Shown here: positions 25,874-34,740 of the stretch, one piece after another | How positions within the stretch are numbered: the first letter of the stretch is position 1 | How the letters are laid out: each line of letters opens with the position of its first letter | NCBI GenBank assembly: GCA_021300155.1 | Contig: JAJTID010000078.1 | Coordinates: forward strand, 1-55,274 | Length of the DNA stretch: 55,274 nucleotides | Reading direction: 5' to 3' | Source of the DNA: Pirellula sp. | Lineage (GTDB): Bacteria > Planctomycetota > Planctomycetia > Pirellulales > Pirellulaceae | Made by a program: the position numbers and the translations under genes | The notes under the pieces: model-generated | Database searches by the model: none | Told to the model about the DNA's origin: nothing | The model's input: the letters and a program-made list of their open reading frames with translations, nothing else

Positions 25874-27136
25874 ATGCCATCCGCTCTCCGAGACCTGCAA
25901 GGCATGATGAATGCCGATTTTTGCCCATGGGCAAACAAGTATGTTTATTGGCTGAAGAAGCCAATTGGTTGGGTGTTTTGCGCACTGCTTGCATCGGTAT
26001 TGCTAGGGATTTACGTATCAACGCAGGCGTTTCTTGTCTCGGCTGCAATATCTGCTATTGGAATTATCGGCATTCTCTGGCCATGGATTGCGATGCAGGG
26101 AGTTCGGGGGACACTGAGTTGGTCTCGGGGGCGATGTGAAGAAGGAGAGCCAATCGATACCACGTTGACGCTGATCAATCGATGGCCTTGGCCTGCATTC
26201 GGACTTTTCATTGAAGCGGATCATGCGATTGCGTCGCAAACCTCAGCTCCCGACGAGCCTATTTGTTTAAGCTCTGTACCTGCGCTCGCAGAGAGTCAGT
26301 TTGAATGGGAATGCACACCGGGGAATCGAGGTCTTTATCCGAAACGCAAGGTCAGGCTTGCGACCGCGTTTCCATTTGGTGTCTGGACATGCTATCGAGA
26401 ATTGGCGGTGGATTCACCACTAATGGTTTGGCCCAAGACTGCCAAATTGAAGGATGTTCCCGATGTTACTGGCTCGCCAAGTGCAGGAATCGGATCTCCA
26501 AGCGATCAGATAGGCGATGAGGGAGACTGGATGGGAGTGCGTCCCTATCGCCCCGGAGATTCTCTGCGTCAAGTTCATTGGGCTCAAACAGCTCGACGGG
26601 ACAGTTTGGTAGTCTTCGAACGCCAAACTCGAGCGAGACCTGAGTTGTTGTTGTGGTTTGATTCCGAGAGTTGTGAAGGTTGCTCAGACGAAGAAGTAAA
26701 TGAGCTATTGCGATTGTTGGCAACGTTGTCTATCCACTTCGTATCGCATTCTTGGATCACGCGTGTTGCGTTGAATAACACGATACGTGTTTTGCTCCCG
26801 GGCAGTTCTACCAAACAACGATGGATGGATGAGTTGGCAAGCTGGATGCCAGACCAGATCAAAAATCAATCGGTTGTCCCACCTAAAACGACGGGGTTAG
26901 CTTTGGGAGTGACAACCGATTTGAGATTGGCGACATTATCGCAGGCGAACCACTATGCACAAATACATTGGTTCGCTTATCCGTCGTTGAATGAATCTGC
27001 GCCTACTCCAGATAACTCGAACTGCACTGTACTTCGAGGAGAGGGATCTGCCCTGGAACGATTAGAACGCGTTTGGCCTCATTACTGTCAGCATACGAGT
27101 TCCGTTTCTCTGGCATTGCCTGGAATTAGACGATGA
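25874..27136 (+). CDS. DUF58 domain protein
   Basis: The protein of about 420 residues has two hydrophobic helices near its start (WVFCALLASVLLGIYVS and AAISAIGIIGILWPWIAM) and the DUF58 core near residues 220-250 (VRPYRPGDSLRQVHWAQTAR, then LVVFERQ). DUF58 proteins are membrane-linked and travel with MoxR ATPases and transglutaminase-like proteins; their shared task is likely envelope protein assembly or modification. The ATG at 25874 is used, with a TTG at 25784 as the longer option. The stop overlaps the next start as ATGA, indicating translational coupling to the transglutaminase. Confidence 0.9.
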   Translation: MPSALRDLQGMMNADFCPWANKYVYWLKKPIGWVFCALLASVLLGIYVSTQAFLVSAAISAIGIIGILWPWIAMQGVRGTLSWSRGRCEEGEPIDTTLTLINRWPWPAFGLFIEADHAIASQTSAPDEPICLSSVPALAESQFEWECTPGNRGLYPKRKVRLATAFPFGVWTCYRELAVDSPLMVWPKTAKLKDVPDVTGSPSAGIGSPSDQIGDEGDWMGVRPYRPGDSLRQVHWAQTARRDSLVVFERQTRARPELLLWFDSESCEGCSDEEVNELLRLLATLSIHFVSHSWITRVALNNTIRVLLPGSSTKQRWMDELASWMPDQIKNQSVVPPKTTGLALGVTTDLRLATLSQANHYAQIHWFAYPSLNESAPTPDNSNCTVLRGEGSALERLERVWPHYCQHTSSVSLALPGIRR

Positions 27137-29655
27137 CCAGCAGTACTCCACAATTTGCACGACCCAAAGCCACCACTCTTGCTCGCAAGAAAAAGTATGG
27201 TCCCACGGAGCGAATCAAAGCGTCCAAGTCATGGGGGACATGGAGCTTGGCCGCTGTTGCGTCGTTCGCCATTTTCCTGCTCAGGCTTCAAGCGACTGTG
27301 ACGCCGGTGTTGTTAGTCGTAGAGTACATATTCCTCCTCGTGATCACAGCTTTTGTTCTAGCCCATTCATCTGTTTCTATGGCGCGTCGAGTCGGAATCA
27401 AGTCACCCAATTCCGGTACCCAAGCAAAGTCTTCACTTCGAGAAGGGCTGAAACGGAGAAACCTGTGGTTGGCAGGAGGTGGGGTGATTATCGTGATACC
27501 CTGGGTGCACTCTTTTGTTCAACGAACTGTGTTTGGTGGTGCTGGCGAAGCGACCGAGTTAGTTTGGTTGGCAATGTTGCAGACGGCCGCATTGTGGCAG
27601 GCTTCTGTTTCGACGACAGCCCGCCAAGATTGGATATCGTTCTTGTTGAGTTGCTTTCTCATGCTGTTTGGTGTGACAACATCAGATCGAGTCGGCATGA
27701 TTTATATTGTTGTTCCTTTCGGGTTTATGGCGGCCTGGTGGTTGCTTCATCAGTATTGGCAATCAGTGGCACGCGGCTTTGTTGCCAAATCGACAGTGCC
27801 TCTGGTGCGACTTCGGTTGGGTATTATGGCTCTGCTTGTTTGCCTGACTGGTCTTTTAGGATTGGTTGCATGGAGCAGTGGTGGAGTCGTCGGTGCGCTG
27901 GATGGTTTCATGCCTACCTCGGGTGGCAAGGGGGGCTCTGATCCTGCTGCGCGACAGGGAGTCGGAGACGGCGATATGCTGGTCGCAGCAAAAGACAAAG
28001 CTTACTCGTTTGGTCCTGTCGAAAGCGATCTTTTTCTCGACTCGCAGTCTCCGTCTTTGTACGACATCGCAACGGAAGTTTACGGTGAAACAGCTCCATT
28101 GAAACGTGAGTATTCGAGAGCGATCGCTCTCGATCAAGATACGAAAGTTGGCAAAGATCAGGGGATCGAATCCAAGAAACAAGGGCGAGAGTTTAGCGCC
28201 ATGCGAAAGCCTGTGGATAAGGCTATGGCTTCCTTGCCGAAAAGCTCGTCCTCGAAAGCGGTTCTGCAATTGATAGGAAGTACGCCAGTCCATCTCGCAC
28301 AACAATGCTATGACCATTTCGATGGGATCCAATGGACTCAATCGAATGACCTGGATCTTCAACCTTTTCTGGTAACTCCACAACTCGACGCAATTTCACA
28401 GAAACCGTGGATGAAGATCGCAAATCACCAGGCTGATCTGACATGGTCCGTTCGAGAACGAATCACATTGAAGGTGATTAATTTGAAGACGAATCGAGTT
28501 GCAACCCCGCCGCTTGTAACGCATATCCATATCGACAAAGTCGACCAGCCCGATTTTTTTCGTTGGTCTTCGCAAGGGCAATTGTTGATGCCAGGACAGC
28601 CCTACATTCCACAGTTAACGGTACTTCATCTCCTTCATCAAGTTCCCTGCTTGCACTCCATGCGCGATTCGAGTTCCAGCCTTTCCAAAATCGCAAAAGT
28701 GGAATTTCCGCAAGGCGGAGGCATCGGCAAAGACGAGCGTTGGAAATTAAATTATCTTCAATTACCGGAGAACTGCCCGGATCTCGATGTGGCGACAGAG
28801 ACTTTACTGAAGGCGCACGATCCGAACCTAATGGAAAGATGGACCGACTGGCAGAAGATCGAAGGGTTAACGGATGCTTTACGGGACCAAATAACCGTGG
28901 ATCCCAAAAGCGTACCTAGTGAAGATGCTGAAGAAGTCATTTCGCATGTGCTGAAAACAAAGAAAGCCCCCGATTACCTCATTGCGTCCACGGCCTGCAT
29001 GTTGATTAGGAATTTGGGAGTGCCCTGCCGCTTGGTAAATGGATTCTATGCACGACCCGAGCGATTCGACTTAAAGTCTTCGATTGCGGAGATCCTTCCC
29101 GAAGATTTGCATACGTGGGCTGAGGTCTATTGCCACGGAAGCTGGATTCCTATCGACCCCTGCGGAACCTATGACAAACCACGCGAGCATCGCACTTGGT
29201 TGCAGTGGGCGGTCGTGCTGTGGTGGGGTTGGAGGGACTGGGTAATGTCAAACCCACTATCCTTTGTTGTGGGGCTCGTCACGGCTTGCGTCGCAATTGC
29301 TTTGCGAAAGAGAATGGTAAACAGTATGGCCTCAGCTTTGGCGGTGCTGTCCTTTCCGTTGTCCAATGATTTTCGTGTTGGACTATGTTTGAGGTTGTTG
29401 CGATTTCGTCGATGGATTTTTGGACGACAGCTTCCTGCGAGGTGGACTCTGGGCCAATGGTTAGCGAGCGATTTGCGGGCCGTACCATCACTCTCGGAAG
29501 CCGAACGGCAGGCATTTCAAGGATATGCGCAGCGTCGAGCTTACGCATCCGAAATTTCAAGGCAACAATACTTAGAGAACAACGCTACGACGGTTAACAA
29601 ATCTACCAAACATATTATCTTACAAGGTCTGATTGACCTGTTTCGTTTAGGCTAA
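27133..29655 (+). CDS. Membrane transglutaminase-like protein (TgpA-type), Cys position is Asp
   Basis: The 840-residue protein has five to six N-terminal membrane helices, a long extracytoplasmic part and a transglutaminase core at about 600-690, then one more membrane helix (LSFVVGLVTACVAIAL) and a cytoplasmic tail. The catalytic His and Asp are present: His660 in EDLHTWAEVYCHGSW and Asp675 in IPIDPCGTY. The residue aligned with the nucleophilic Cys, 12 residues before the Arg of CMLIRNLGVPCRLV, is Asp614 (KAPDYLIASTAC). The nearest Cys is residue 622. The protein may thus be a non-peptidase scaffold or use other chemistry. It sits between DUF58 and MoxR genes, the usual partners. Confidence 0.88.
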   Translation: MTSSTPQFARPKATTLARKKKYGPTERIKASKSWGTWSLAAVASFAIFLLRLQATVTPVLLVVEYIFLLVITAFVLAHSSVSMARRVGIKSPNSGTQAKSSLREGLKRRNLWLAGGGVIIVIPWVHSFVQRTVFGGAGEATELVWLAMLQTAALWQASVSTTARQDWISFLLSCFLMLFGVTTSDRVGMIYIVVPFGFMAAWWLLHQYWQSVARGFVAKSTVPLVRLRLGIMALLVCLTGLLGLVAWSSGGVVGALDGFMPTSGGKGGSDPAARQGVGDGDMLVAAKDKAYSFGPVESDLFLDSQSPSLYDIATEVYGETAPLKREYSRAIALDQDTKVGKDQGIESKKQGREFSAMRKPVDKAMASLPKSSSSKAVLQLIGSTPVHLAQQCYDHFDGIQWTQSNDLDLQPFLVTPQLDAISQKPWMKIANHQADLTWSVRERITLKVINLKTNRVATPPLVTHIHIDKVDQPDFFRWSSQGQLLMPGQPYIPQLTVLHLLHQVPCLHSMRDSSSSLSKIAKVEFPQGGGIGKDERWKLNYLQLPENCPDLDVATETLLKAHDPNLMERWTDWQKIEGLTDALRDQITVDPKSVPSEDAEEVISHVLKTKKAPDYLIASTACMLIRNLGVPCRLVNGFYARPERFDLKSSIAEILPEDLHTWAEVYCHGSWIPIDPCGTYDKPREHRTWLQWAVVLWWGWRDWVMSNPLSFVVGLVTACVAIALRKRMVNSMASALAVLSFPLSNDFRVGLCLRLLRFRRWIFGRQLPARWTLGQWLASDLRAVPSLSEAERQAFQGYAQRRAYASEISRQQYLENNATTVNKSTKHIILQGLIDLFRLG

Positions 29656-29660
29656 ATCCC

Positions 29661-30608
29661 ATGCTTGTACAATCGGAAAATGCTCTTGCCCCTTCAGAGA
29701 TTAGCCTGTTGCTATCAGGGATGCGAGAACAACTCAATCGAGTCCTACTCGGCAAGCCTGATGTCGTTGAAAGTCTCATCGCATGCGTACTTGCACGCGG
29801 GCACGTGTTGTTTGACGATTTGCCAGGGCTCGGAAAAACGACGTTGGCCAAAGCGTTAGCCACCGTCATCGGCGGCAAGTTCACTAGGATTCAATGCACG
29901 CCCGATTTATTGCCGAGCGATATCACAGGCTTTAGTATTCTCAATCAAAAATCGAGAGAGTTTGAGTTTCGACCTGGGCCCGTTTTTGGAGACGTCCTGT
30001 TGGCGGACGAAATCAACAGAGCAACCCCTCGCACGCAGAGCGCGTTGTTCGAAGCGATGGCCGAAAGGCAGGTAACGATCGATGGCGAAGGAAAAGCCCT
30101 TTGCCCTACCTTTTTGGTGCTTGCGACTCAGAATCCGGTGGAGAGCGTCGGTGCGTATCCGCTTCCGGAGGCTCAACTGGACCGTTTTGCCATGAAGCTT
30201 AGGATCGGTTATCCCGACAGGGCCAGTGAGTTGGCATTGCTCGAAAGAAGCAGTCGATCCCTAGAAAACGAAGTTGCAACAGAAGTATTGGCCCCAGGAA
30301 AACTCCTTGCCCTTCAACTCCAAGTAGCGAAGATTGCGGTAGAAGCACCGGTTCGCGAGTACTTGGTAAGTCTCGCTGAAGCGACGCGAAAGAATCATGC
30401 CTTCACATTGGGGTTGAGTCCTCGCGGTCTGCTCCAATGGCAGCGTGTCGCACAAGCAAAAGCGATGCTTGTAGGCCGTGATTTTGCGACACCGGACGAT
30501 ATCCAAGACGTTTCCGTTCCTGTATTATCGGTTCGACTTGCCGGGCTTGGTGGTGCGATCGACAAAGCCATTGAGAGCGTGCTCAACGCTGTCCCTGTTC
30601 CTATGTAA
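29661..30608 (+). CDS. MoxR-type AAA ATPase
   Basis: The 315-residue protein is a standard MoxR ATPase: Walker A at 54-61 (LPGLGKTT), Walker B at 112-119 (VLLADEIN), followed by RATPRTQSALFEAMAERQVT and sensor region FLVLATQNPVES, then the lid domain with LGLSPRGLLQWQR. MoxR proteins act as chaperone-like ATPases for partner proteins with VWA or DUF58 domains. It starts 5 bases after the transglutaminase stop, so DUF58, transglutaminase and MoxR form one operon. Confidence 0.94.
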   Translation: MLVQSENALAPSEISLLLSGMREQLNRVLLGKPDVVESLIACVLARGHVLFDDLPGLGKTTLAKALATVIGGKFTRIQCTPDLLPSDITGFSILNQKSREFEFRPGPVFGDVLLADEINRATPRTQSALFEAMAERQVTIDGEGKALCPTFLVLATQNPVESVGAYPLPEAQLDRFAMKLRIGYPDRASELALLERSSRSLENEVATEVLAPGKLLALQLQVAKIAVEAPVREYLVSLAEATRKNHAFTLGLSPRGLLQWQRVAQAKAMLVGRDFATPDDIQDVSVPVLSVRLAGLGGAIDKAIESVLNAVPVPM

Positions 30609-30635
30609 TCATTTGCCATTGCGGGATTTGTTCTT

Positions 30636-31094
30636 ATGCCGAAAGCAGCTCTTGCATTTTTACCGCTACTCCTTTTATTGCCGATGCTGGTGGGATGTTA
30701 TACAACTCCTAAGGAGGAAGAAGAGGAGGAGCACTTTCCGCCCCATTGGCCAGTAACTGTTTTTGATGCTTCGAAACGGCTAAAGCAGATCATGGATTCG
30801 GATGGAGTCGTTGAGTCAAAAGCAACAAGCATTGAACGGGAATTTGTCGATCTCATAGTCTGGCTCCCGGAACTCGTCGCGGACAGCGACATGACAAAAA
30901 CAGAGTTCGATGAAATCGATAACTGGGCCAGCAACCTAGCGAGTGAAGGTGAAATGCTCCTAAGTAAAGATGCGAAGATTTCAGAGTTGCTTCGCATAAA
31001 CGGCCTGCAAGAATCGTTGTTAATTCTACATAAACTTTGCGATAGCTATGCAGCGAAAATGCCCACCGTGGATGAAGAGAGCGGTGTGAAATAA
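30636..31094 (+). CDS. Small lipoprotein, acidic after the lipobox
   Basis: The 152-residue protein has a lipoprotein signal (FLPLLLLLPMLVGCYTTPK; lipobox Cys at residue 21) followed by a run of six Glu. The rest is helical (ASKRLKQIMDSDGV, LPELVADSDMTKTEFDEIDN) without a recognised family. Its TAA stop shares one base with the ATG of the permease gene (TAATG), so the two are tightly coupled and the lipoprotein probably serves the permease. Gap to the MoxR gene is 27 bases. Confidence 0.72.
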   Translation: MPKAALAFLPLLLLLPMLVGCYTTPKEEEEEEHFPPHWPVTVFDASKRLKQIMDSDGVVESKATSIEREFVDLIVWLPELVADSDMTKTEFDEIDNWASNLASEGEMLLSKDAKISELLRINGLQESLLILHKLCDSYAAKMPTVDEESGVK

Positions 31095-32626
31095 TGGACG
31101 TATTATTCTGGGGACCACTTGTACGTATTTGCCAAGCCGCAGTAGCTTGTGCTCCTACCTTAGTTATCGGTTGGATGATTGCAGCGATCTTTGAGCGGAT
31201 TTTGGGAAGAGAAGGTACGTTCCGGCTTTTCGGTGGTCGATCTTGGCGACAATTGCCCTATGCTTGGCTCTTGGGGATGCTGTTGCCGGTTTGCTCCTTT
31301 GGTGTAATTCCCATCATGGTGCAGATGAGACGCAGTGGGATCTCGGGCGGAACAATCATTGCGTTCGGTCTAACGGCACCGCTCTTCAATCCGATTTCGG
31401 TATTGTATGGACTGACATTGTCAGATCCATTCACACTATTCGTTTTTTGCCTTGGCTCACTTTCTGTCATTACCGTGATTGGTATCGTCTGGGATCGTTT
31501 TTTCCCGAACAACTGGCTAGAACCCGAGACGTTGCCGCCTACTCCTTACGGATTGCGTAGGGTCGCAGCCGTTGCGTTGTCGATGGCTGATCAAGCATTC
31601 AGTCGTTCTAGTTTCTTTGTGCTGGTTGCACTGCTCGGAGTCGGATTGCTGGCAGGAATGCTGCCGGCTGGGATTTTGCAGCATTCGGCTGGAAGTAATG
31701 ACCCTACTGCTCCTCTCACCATGTGTGGTATCGCCACGTTGGCTTATGTGACGCCGATGGTTGCCATTGTCCAGGTTGCTTCGATGTTCCAGCATGGTAA
31801 CTCGATCGGTGCATCATTTACATTATTGGTCATGGGCACGGGGGTGAATCTCGGTTTGTTAATGTGGAGCGTCAGAGAGTTTGGTCTGAAGAAGACACTC
31901 TTTTGGTTCGCATTGTTGGTCGCAGTTGTGCTTGCGTTTTCTTACGGCGTCAACGGCCCTCTCCATCCGAAAGGGGTTCAGTCAGCTGATCACACACATG
32001 CCTTTGACGGATACTGCAATCCGTTCATTTTGAACGCGACGAATGTTCCCTCGAGTGCAATACAAACTATTCGAGATTCAACCAAACTGGAAGATGTGGT
32101 TGCGGGTGTTGCTGCCTTGGTGCTCCTGGCTGTTGGCGGGATTCGGCACCGCTTTGATCCTCAGCAGAAGATGATGGGATTCCTGGTAAGGCGTGCTGAA
32201 GGTGTCGCTAAGGTAAGCAAGGATATTATTCTACCCAACTCCGTAATCGCAGCCGTAACGTTGGTAGGACTGGTGCTGGCCAGCATAGGAGCTTGCTTCC
32301 TGTATTATCAGCCAGTAAACGAGATCAAAAAAGAAATGACCGCGTTGCAAGCAGACCTTTTCAGTTCTGTCGCCGGTAGAGAATGGGATACCGCCGCGTT
32401 CCTTATCGTGCAACAAGAGGACTGGACCCACAAATTGGTGGTCGGCCAATACTTGAGAAGACAATCGCTCAACCGGTTTCAGAAGATGCGGATGAAAGTG
32501 TTTCTATCTAAACTGGAGCTACTCGAGCACGCGTGCGAAGATCGAGATCCCAAGGAAGCCGATCATTGGAATAGGCAAGTCAACGTTTCACTCAATCGAT
32601 TTAAGAAATCTCTGGAATCGAATTAG
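31094..32626 (+). CDS. COG0701-type permease with C-terminal extension
   Basis: The 510-residue membrane protein has eight to nine hydrophobic segments and the COG0701/ArsP-like hallmark PVCSFGVIPIMVQMRRSGIS followed by FGLTAPLFNPISVLYGLTL. Relatives export metal or metalloid compounds (the Cys of the PxCS motif is implicated in ArsP) or are of unknown substrate. The part after residue 340 is unusual: one more membrane segment (VIAAVTLVGLVLASIGACFL) and a 100-residue charged helical tail. Fits an exporter, substrate unknown. Coupled to the preceding lipoprotein. Confidence 0.82.
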   Translation: MDVLFWGPLVRICQAAVACAPTLVIGWMIAAIFERILGREGTFRLFGGRSWRQLPYAWLLGMLLPVCSFGVIPIMVQMRRSGISGGTIIAFGLTAPLFNPISVLYGLTLSDPFTLFVFCLGSLSVITVIGIVWDRFFPNNWLEPETLPPTPYGLRRVAAVALSMADQAFSRSSFFVLVALLGVGLLAGMLPAGILQHSAGSNDPTAPLTMCGIATLAYVTPMVAIVQVASMFQHGNSIGASFTLLVMGTGVNLGLLMWSVREFGLKKTLFWFALLVAVVLAFSYGVNGPLHPKGVQSADHTHAFDGYCNPFILNATNVPSSAIQTIRDSTKLEDVVAGVAALVLLAVGGIRHRFDPQQKMMGFLVRRAEGVAKVSKDIILPNSVIAAVTLVGLVLASIGACFLYYQPVNEIKKEMTALQADLFSSVAGREWDTAAFLIVQQEDWTHKLVVGQYLRRQSLNRFQKMRMKVFLSKLELLEHACEDRDPKEADHWNRQVNVSLNRFKKSLESN

Positions 32627-32750
32627 GGCAACCGGCAGATGTTTTACCTGCAAAACGCCACCTTGAGTAGAATTTGGCGTTTGGCTGAATCCAAACCTTT
32701 GCCACGTGCGTATACCATCGTCAACGAACAGCGATGGAGTTATTGGAAAC

Positions 32751-33416
32751 ATGTCAACTGCAGCAGTCGTCCGCTTGAAATCACTTCAATTGGTACCTAT
32801 GGAGCCACAACTGGAAAACACCGTTTCTAGGCTCAGTTTCTCTACTAATGTGGAGCAGAGCAGCGCATCGATTCTCGAAAGAATCGCGGCCCAAGACCCG
32901 TCTTCCTTTCGCGAATGCGTCGAAAAGTACGGTGGCTTGGTTTGGTCATTGGCTCGTCGATTTACTCTGAATCACGCAGATGCCGAAGACGCAACGCAGG
33001 AAATCTTTCTCGACCTGTGGCAAAAGGCTGACCGATGGAATCGAAGTAAATCATCGGAGGTGACCTTTGTGACAATGCTAGCTCGGAGAAAACTCATTGA
33101 TCGGTTCCGCAAGAACAGCAGGTCGATCGAGTGGTCAAGTCTTGGGGGCGATCCCAACGCTGAACTGCCAGTTACCAGTTCAGCTTCATCTGTTGAGATA
33201 CTGGATGAGTCAGAAAAAGCCATGCGCTGTCTTGGGAAGCTCGGGGAAAAGCAACGAGAAGTGATTCGGTTATCGATACACCAAGGCCTTTCACACAGCA
33301 AGATCTCCGAACGGTTGGAGATGCCTATTGGGACCGTGAAAACGTATGCAAGACGCAGCTTGCTGGAGCTTCGCGAGTGCATGGAGCGGTTTGAGAGAAT
33401 GGTAGGTGCGTCATGA
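32751..33416 (+). CDS. ECF-type RNA polymerase sigma factor
   Basis: The 221-residue protein has region 2 (FRECVEKYGGLVWSLARRFT, ATQEIFLDLWQKADRW, then VTMLARRKLIDRFRK) and region 4 with its HTH (LGEKQREVIRLSIHQGLSHS, then GTVKTYARRSLLELRECME). The ATG at 32751 is chosen; the frame extends 15 codons further upstream. The stop overlaps the start of the anti-sigma gene (ATGA), the standard arrangement of sigma/anti-sigma pairs. Its target promoters are unknown; autoregulation is likely. Confidence 0.94.
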   Translation: MSTAAVVRLKSLQLVPMEPQLENTVSRLSFSTNVEQSSASILERIAAQDPSSFRECVEKYGGLVWSLARRFTLNHADAEDATQEIFLDLWQKADRWNRSKSSEVTFVTMLARRKLIDRFRKNSRSIEWSSLGGDPNAELPVTSSASSVEILDESEKAMRCLGKLGEKQREVIRLSIHQGLSHSKISERLEMPIGTVKTYARRSLLELRECMERFERMVGAS

Positions 33417-34231
33417 GTTTGCCAATAGATTCAACGAACGGAGATCGCTTCGATGATCTTGTCGCTGGCTTCGTGCTTGGAGATCTGAGCTTTGAAGAGA
33501 TGGCAGCAATCGAATCACTTGACCAAAACAGATTTGCAACCGAGGTTGAGAAAACGGATTTGGCCGCAAGCGAGATTTTCTTGACGTTAGATGGAAATAG
33601 CGGTGAGCAGCTTCCCCAGAGCTTACGAGAACTTATCCTCTCACAAGCGAATCAAGGAAGCAGCAAGTCCAATTCTGTGTTGAAGCAAAAGACAAGTGCG
33701 ACCAGTCCAACGTCATCAGTTGGGTTGAGGGAGTTAGCTTCTTGGTTTGTAGCGATCGCAGCGTCCGTTTTGGTGTTTGCAACATGGATTCCCTCATGGA
33801 GCAACAATGGTTCGAAAAATGCGACAATCGCCTCTGCAGAACAGCGGCGTGAAAGTCTGATGGCGAATGCACCCGATATCGTCCGTGTCGAGTGGCAAAA
33901 GCCAACAGAGACGGAGGTCGACGGTTTGCAAGGAGACATTGTCTGGAGCTCGAAATCGCAGGAAGGTTACATGCGCTTGAAAAATCTGGCCAGGAATAAT
34001 CCAACCGTAGAGCAGTACCAACTATGGATTTTCGATCCCGAACGTGATGAAAAGCCGATCGATGGTGGAGTGTTCGATATTGATAAAGAAGGTGAGGTTG
34101 TTGTTCCAATCCAAGCGAAACTACCGGTGGGGAAACCTACGCTCTTCGCAATAACCGTGGAAAAACCGGGCGGCGTCGTTGTTTCAGATCGATCGCGACT
34201 ACCACTTTTGGCTAAGGTTGTTGCGAATTAA
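33413..34231 (+). CDS. Anti-sigma factor (RskA-type)
   Basis: The 272-residue protein begins with a cytoplasmic anti-sigma domain (FDDLVAGFVLGDLSFEEMAA), a membrane helix at about residues 105-125 (LASWFVAIAASVLVFATWIP) and an extracytoplasmic RskA domain (ARNNPTVEQYQLWIFDPERD, then GKPTLFAITVEKPGGVV). No zinc-binding His-x3-Cys-x2-Cys motif is visible, which fits the RskA subgroup. It would hold the sigma factor encoded just upstream at the membrane and release it on proteolysis. Confidence 0.9.
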   Translation: MSLPIDSTNGDRFDDLVAGFVLGDLSFEEMAAIESLDQNRFATEVEKTDLAASEIFLTLDGNSGEQLPQSLRELILSQANQGSSKSNSVLKQKTSATSPTSSVGLRELASWFVAIAASVLVFATWIPSWSNNGSKNATIASAEQRRESLMANAPDIVRVEWQKPTETEVDGLQGDIVWSSKSQEGYMRLKNLARNNPTVEQYQLWIFDPERDEKPIDGGVFDIDKEGEVVVPIQAKLPVGKPTLFAITVEKPGGVVVSDRSRLPLLAKVVAN

Positions 34232-34261
34232 CTTTTGAATGCTTGAACGAGAGAATCTGTG

Positions 34262-34687
34262 TCATTTTGAGTTAAGATTAAACTGGAACTCATTGTTACT
34301 ACCTTTGGACACTTCGCAATCAAGAGTTGAATTCGTATTGTACTTGGCCGGCAAGTATTGAACTTCGACATCCACTTGTTTGTTGAGATCGACATCAAAC
34401 TCTTTTTTTCCGGAAGTTTTGAAAGCTACAATTTCTACACGATATTTGCCCACCGATGGTCCCTTGTCGGCCGGCAATGAAAATTTCCCATCAACGATCT
34501 CGCCCCCAACAGTTGTTCCTGTTCCTATTGGAAAGAGCGTAATAACGCCTTTCTTAAGGGGTTGATCATCGACAGTAACCAACCCAGAAATTGGGTAGTA
34601 AACTTCGCCGGAACTGCATCCGAGAAAGGCGGAACAAAATGAACACCAACAGCAGAATACAAAGCCACGAGTATTAAAGCCGGTCAT
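34262..34687 (-). CDS. Small lipoprotein paired with second DUF1559 gene
   Basis: The protein of about 141 residues has a short leader with a lipobox (CSFCSAFLGCSSG) and a beta-rich domain starting with YYPISGLVTVDDQPLKKGVI, matching the small planctomycete lipoproteins next to DUF1559 genes. The ATG at 34687 is preceded by AAGGGA at a good distance. An in-frame ATG at 34744 makes an ATGA overlap with the DUF1559 stop, so either start may be used. Its partner gene lies immediately upstream, as in the pair at 23456-25010. Confidence 0.78.
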   Translation of the reverse strand: MTGFNTRGFVFCCWCSFCSAFLGCSSGEVYYPISGLVTVDDQPLKKGVITLFPIGTGTTVGGEIVDGKFSLPADKGPSVGKYRVEIVAFKTSGKKEFDVDLNKQVDVEVQYLPAKYNTNSTLDCEVSKGSNNEFQFNLNSK

Positions 34688-34740
34688 CGAGTAGCGTCCC
34701 TTATTGTCAAAAGTGAATAGAACAACACGAGAAAGATCTC

